NCBI GenBank assembly: GCA_016285515.1
Contig: JAEEQW010000005.1
Coordinates: 1-64,000, forward strand
From: Bacteroidales bacterium
GTDB taxonomy: Bacteria; Bacteroidota; Bacteroidia; Bacteroidales; BM520
DNA: 64,000 bases
Direction of reading: 5' to 3'
Under the pieces are notes generated by a model that did not search any database, was not told the origin of the DNA, and worked only from the letters and a program-made list of their open reading frames with translations. Numbering within the stretch: the first letter of the stretch is position 1; every line of letters starts with the position of its first letter. A program made the translations under genes and the position numbers. Below are positions 62,956 through 64,000 of the stretch, in pieces.

Positions 62956-64000
62956 TTATACTATCTGCTGATCCTTTTTATTCTGCTTGTTTCTGCGATA
63001 GGAATTCTTCTTCCATAACGACTTGGCATATTCCTGCATGTCTGCCGCCTCATCAACCTCATCAATTATTTCAAGTCCGGCAATGGTTTCGATAATGTCC
63101 TCAAGCGTGACTATCCCTTGGAAACTGCCGTATTCATTGATAATCACACATATATGTTCCTTATTTCGCATAAGAGCTTCCCATATATCGCTTATAGGAG
63201 TCTTTTCCGAAAATGACGAAATATCACGTTTGATTTCCGAAAGGCGCATATAGAATTGATCTTTGGCAACAAGTTCAAGGACTTCATTACGAAGGACATA
63301 GCCAGTAATATACTCATCATTTTCCCTATAAAGGAGGATACGCGAATGATGATGGAATGACTGATTATTGAAGAAATTCTTCAAAGTCATTGATTCAGAA
63401 GCCATTGCAGCGACAACGCGCGGTGTCATAATCTCTTCCGCCAAAATATCGTCGAGACGGATGATATTCTGAATAACCTCCCTCTCATCCTCTTCAAAAA
63501 CGCCCTCTTCCTCACCGACATCAACCATTGCGGATACTTCCTCACGCGAAACTGAATATTCTGAATCTTCCTTGGCAAAAAGTTTAGTTATCCATTCCGC
63601 TATAATAACCAACGGATAAGTAATGAATATCATTAATTTGATAGTATTCGCGGCAAATGGGGTCAATCTGCGCCAATAGTTCGCACCAATCGTCTTCGGA
63701 ATGATCTCCGAAAAGACAAGTATCAAGACCGTAATAATTGCTGAAGCAATGCCTACAGCTTTATTACCAAACAGATTGCCCACCTCTCCACCAATCACAA
63801 CAGCCCCCATAGTATTAACTATAGTGTTGAGAATCAATATAGAGGACAAAGGTCGGTCAATATTCAGCTTGAACTTTTTAAGTCTTATGGCACTCTTGTC
63901 CCCTTCATCCTCCTTCATTGTCAGATATGAGATGGGAGTTGAAAGCAATGTCGATTCCAATAAAGAGCACAGGAACGAAATACCAATTGTAAAGATGACA
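62956..64000 (-). CDS. CNNM/CorC-type hemolysin-family transporter protein (5-prime end cut by window)
   Basis: The frame is open to the right edge: translation beyond the apparent start gives VIFTIGISFLCSLLESTLLS, the first membrane helix of the family, so the true start lies outside. A DUF21 membrane domain is followed by two CBS domains (LDDILAEEIMTPRVVAAMAS, MRNKEHICVIINEYGSFQGI, VTLEDIIETIAGLEIIDEV) and a short basic tail; the CorC-HlyC C-terminal domain is absent or short. Role proposed for the family: Mg2+ or Co2+ export. Not linked in function to the next operon. Confidence 0.9.
   Translation of the reverse strand, partial: VIFTIGISFLCSLLESTLLSTPISYLTMKEDEGDKSAIRLKKFKLNIDRPLSSILILNTIVNTMGAVVIGGEVGNLFGNKAVGIASAIITVLILVFSEIIPKTIGANYWRRLTPFAANTIKLMIFITYPLVIIAEWITKLFAKEDSEYSVSREEVSAMVDVGEEEGVFEEDEREVIQNIIRLDDILAEEIMTPRVVAAMASESMTLKNFFNNQSFHHHSRILLYRENDEYITGYVLRNEVLELVAKDQFYMRLSEIKRDISSFSEKTPISDIWEALMRNKEHICVIINEYGSFQGIVTLEDIIETIAGLEIIDEVDEAADMQEYAKSLWKKNSYRRNKQNKKDQQIV

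Noticed and set aside
1..64000. Prophage, integrative element, insertion sequence, tRNA or rRNA
   Set aside because: No integrase, transposase, structural phage gene, inverted-repeat bounded element, or RNA gene pattern was found.

Overview
The window reads as chromosome of an anaerobic Bacteroidales (gut Bacteroidetes) bacterium. The evidence is: repeated Bacteroidetes-type promoter cores of the form TAnnTTTG (TATCTTTGC upstream of fakA, gyrA and the exporter gene); the gyrA / TPR / clpC neighbourhood; a UpxY-like NusG paralogue at the head of a capsule locus; and weak Shine-Dalgarno signals. I see no rRNA, tRNA, CRISPR array, integrase or intact insertion sequence.

Region 1 (1-2120) holds a fatty-acid-kinase-like pair (fakA-like DAK2 protein and the start of a DegV protein) and then an intrinsic terminator. 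Region 2 (about 2.1-42.5 kb, all on the minus strand) is one very long capsular/exopolysaccharide locus, transcribed from right to left. It starts with a 400-residue NusG-like antiterminator, then Wza-like exporter, Wzz, flippase, pyruvyl transferase, an uncharacterised PP-loop protein, a second flippase, glycosyltransferases, an EpsG-type polymerase, acyltransferases, an ATP-grasp ligase, a malate-dehydrogenase-like protein, a deacetylase and a PglC-like initiating transferase. After that comes a self-contained acyl-ACP module (FabD, ACP, SDR, KAS III, second ACP, acyl-activating ligase) joined to a PglD-like acyltransferase. The 3-prime end carries a WbpM/PglF-type dehydratase, a cyclase-family protein, a tandemly duplicated HMGL-type aldolase, a TviB-type dehydrogenase and a DegT aminotransferase. 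The locus is visibly patchwork: duplication junctions, gene relics, a GC-richer islet and a heptanucleotide repeat array all survive in it.

Region 3 (42.6-56.2 kb) is housekeeping: TPR lipid/envelope-type protein, gyrA, divergent clpC, radC, an ECF-like sigma factor, a LysM/periplasmic-binding protein, guaA, an outer-membrane beta-barrel, and a translationally coupled hemerythrin-domain / LuxR pair. Region 4 (56.2-63 kb, minus strand) is a compact fatty-acid-synthase-like operon (FabG, KAS, ACP, two hotdog proteins, CrtI-like FAD oxidoreductase) whose tail is glycerol kinase and glycerol facilitator. A CNNM/CorC-type membrane protein runs off the right edge.

Working model for the capsule (inference): WbpM-type dehydratase, DegT aminotransferase and PglD/PglC-like proteins make and load a 4-amino-4,6-dideoxy-HexNAc. 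The ACP module makes an acyl group, probably a 3-hydroxyacyl because no dehydratase or enoyl reductase is present, to decorate it. TviB adds a uronic acid, and pyruvyl and acyl groups are added later. The strongest candidates for something new are this embedded acylation module, the glycerol-linked FAS-like operon, and the PP-loop protein beside the pyruvyl transferase.
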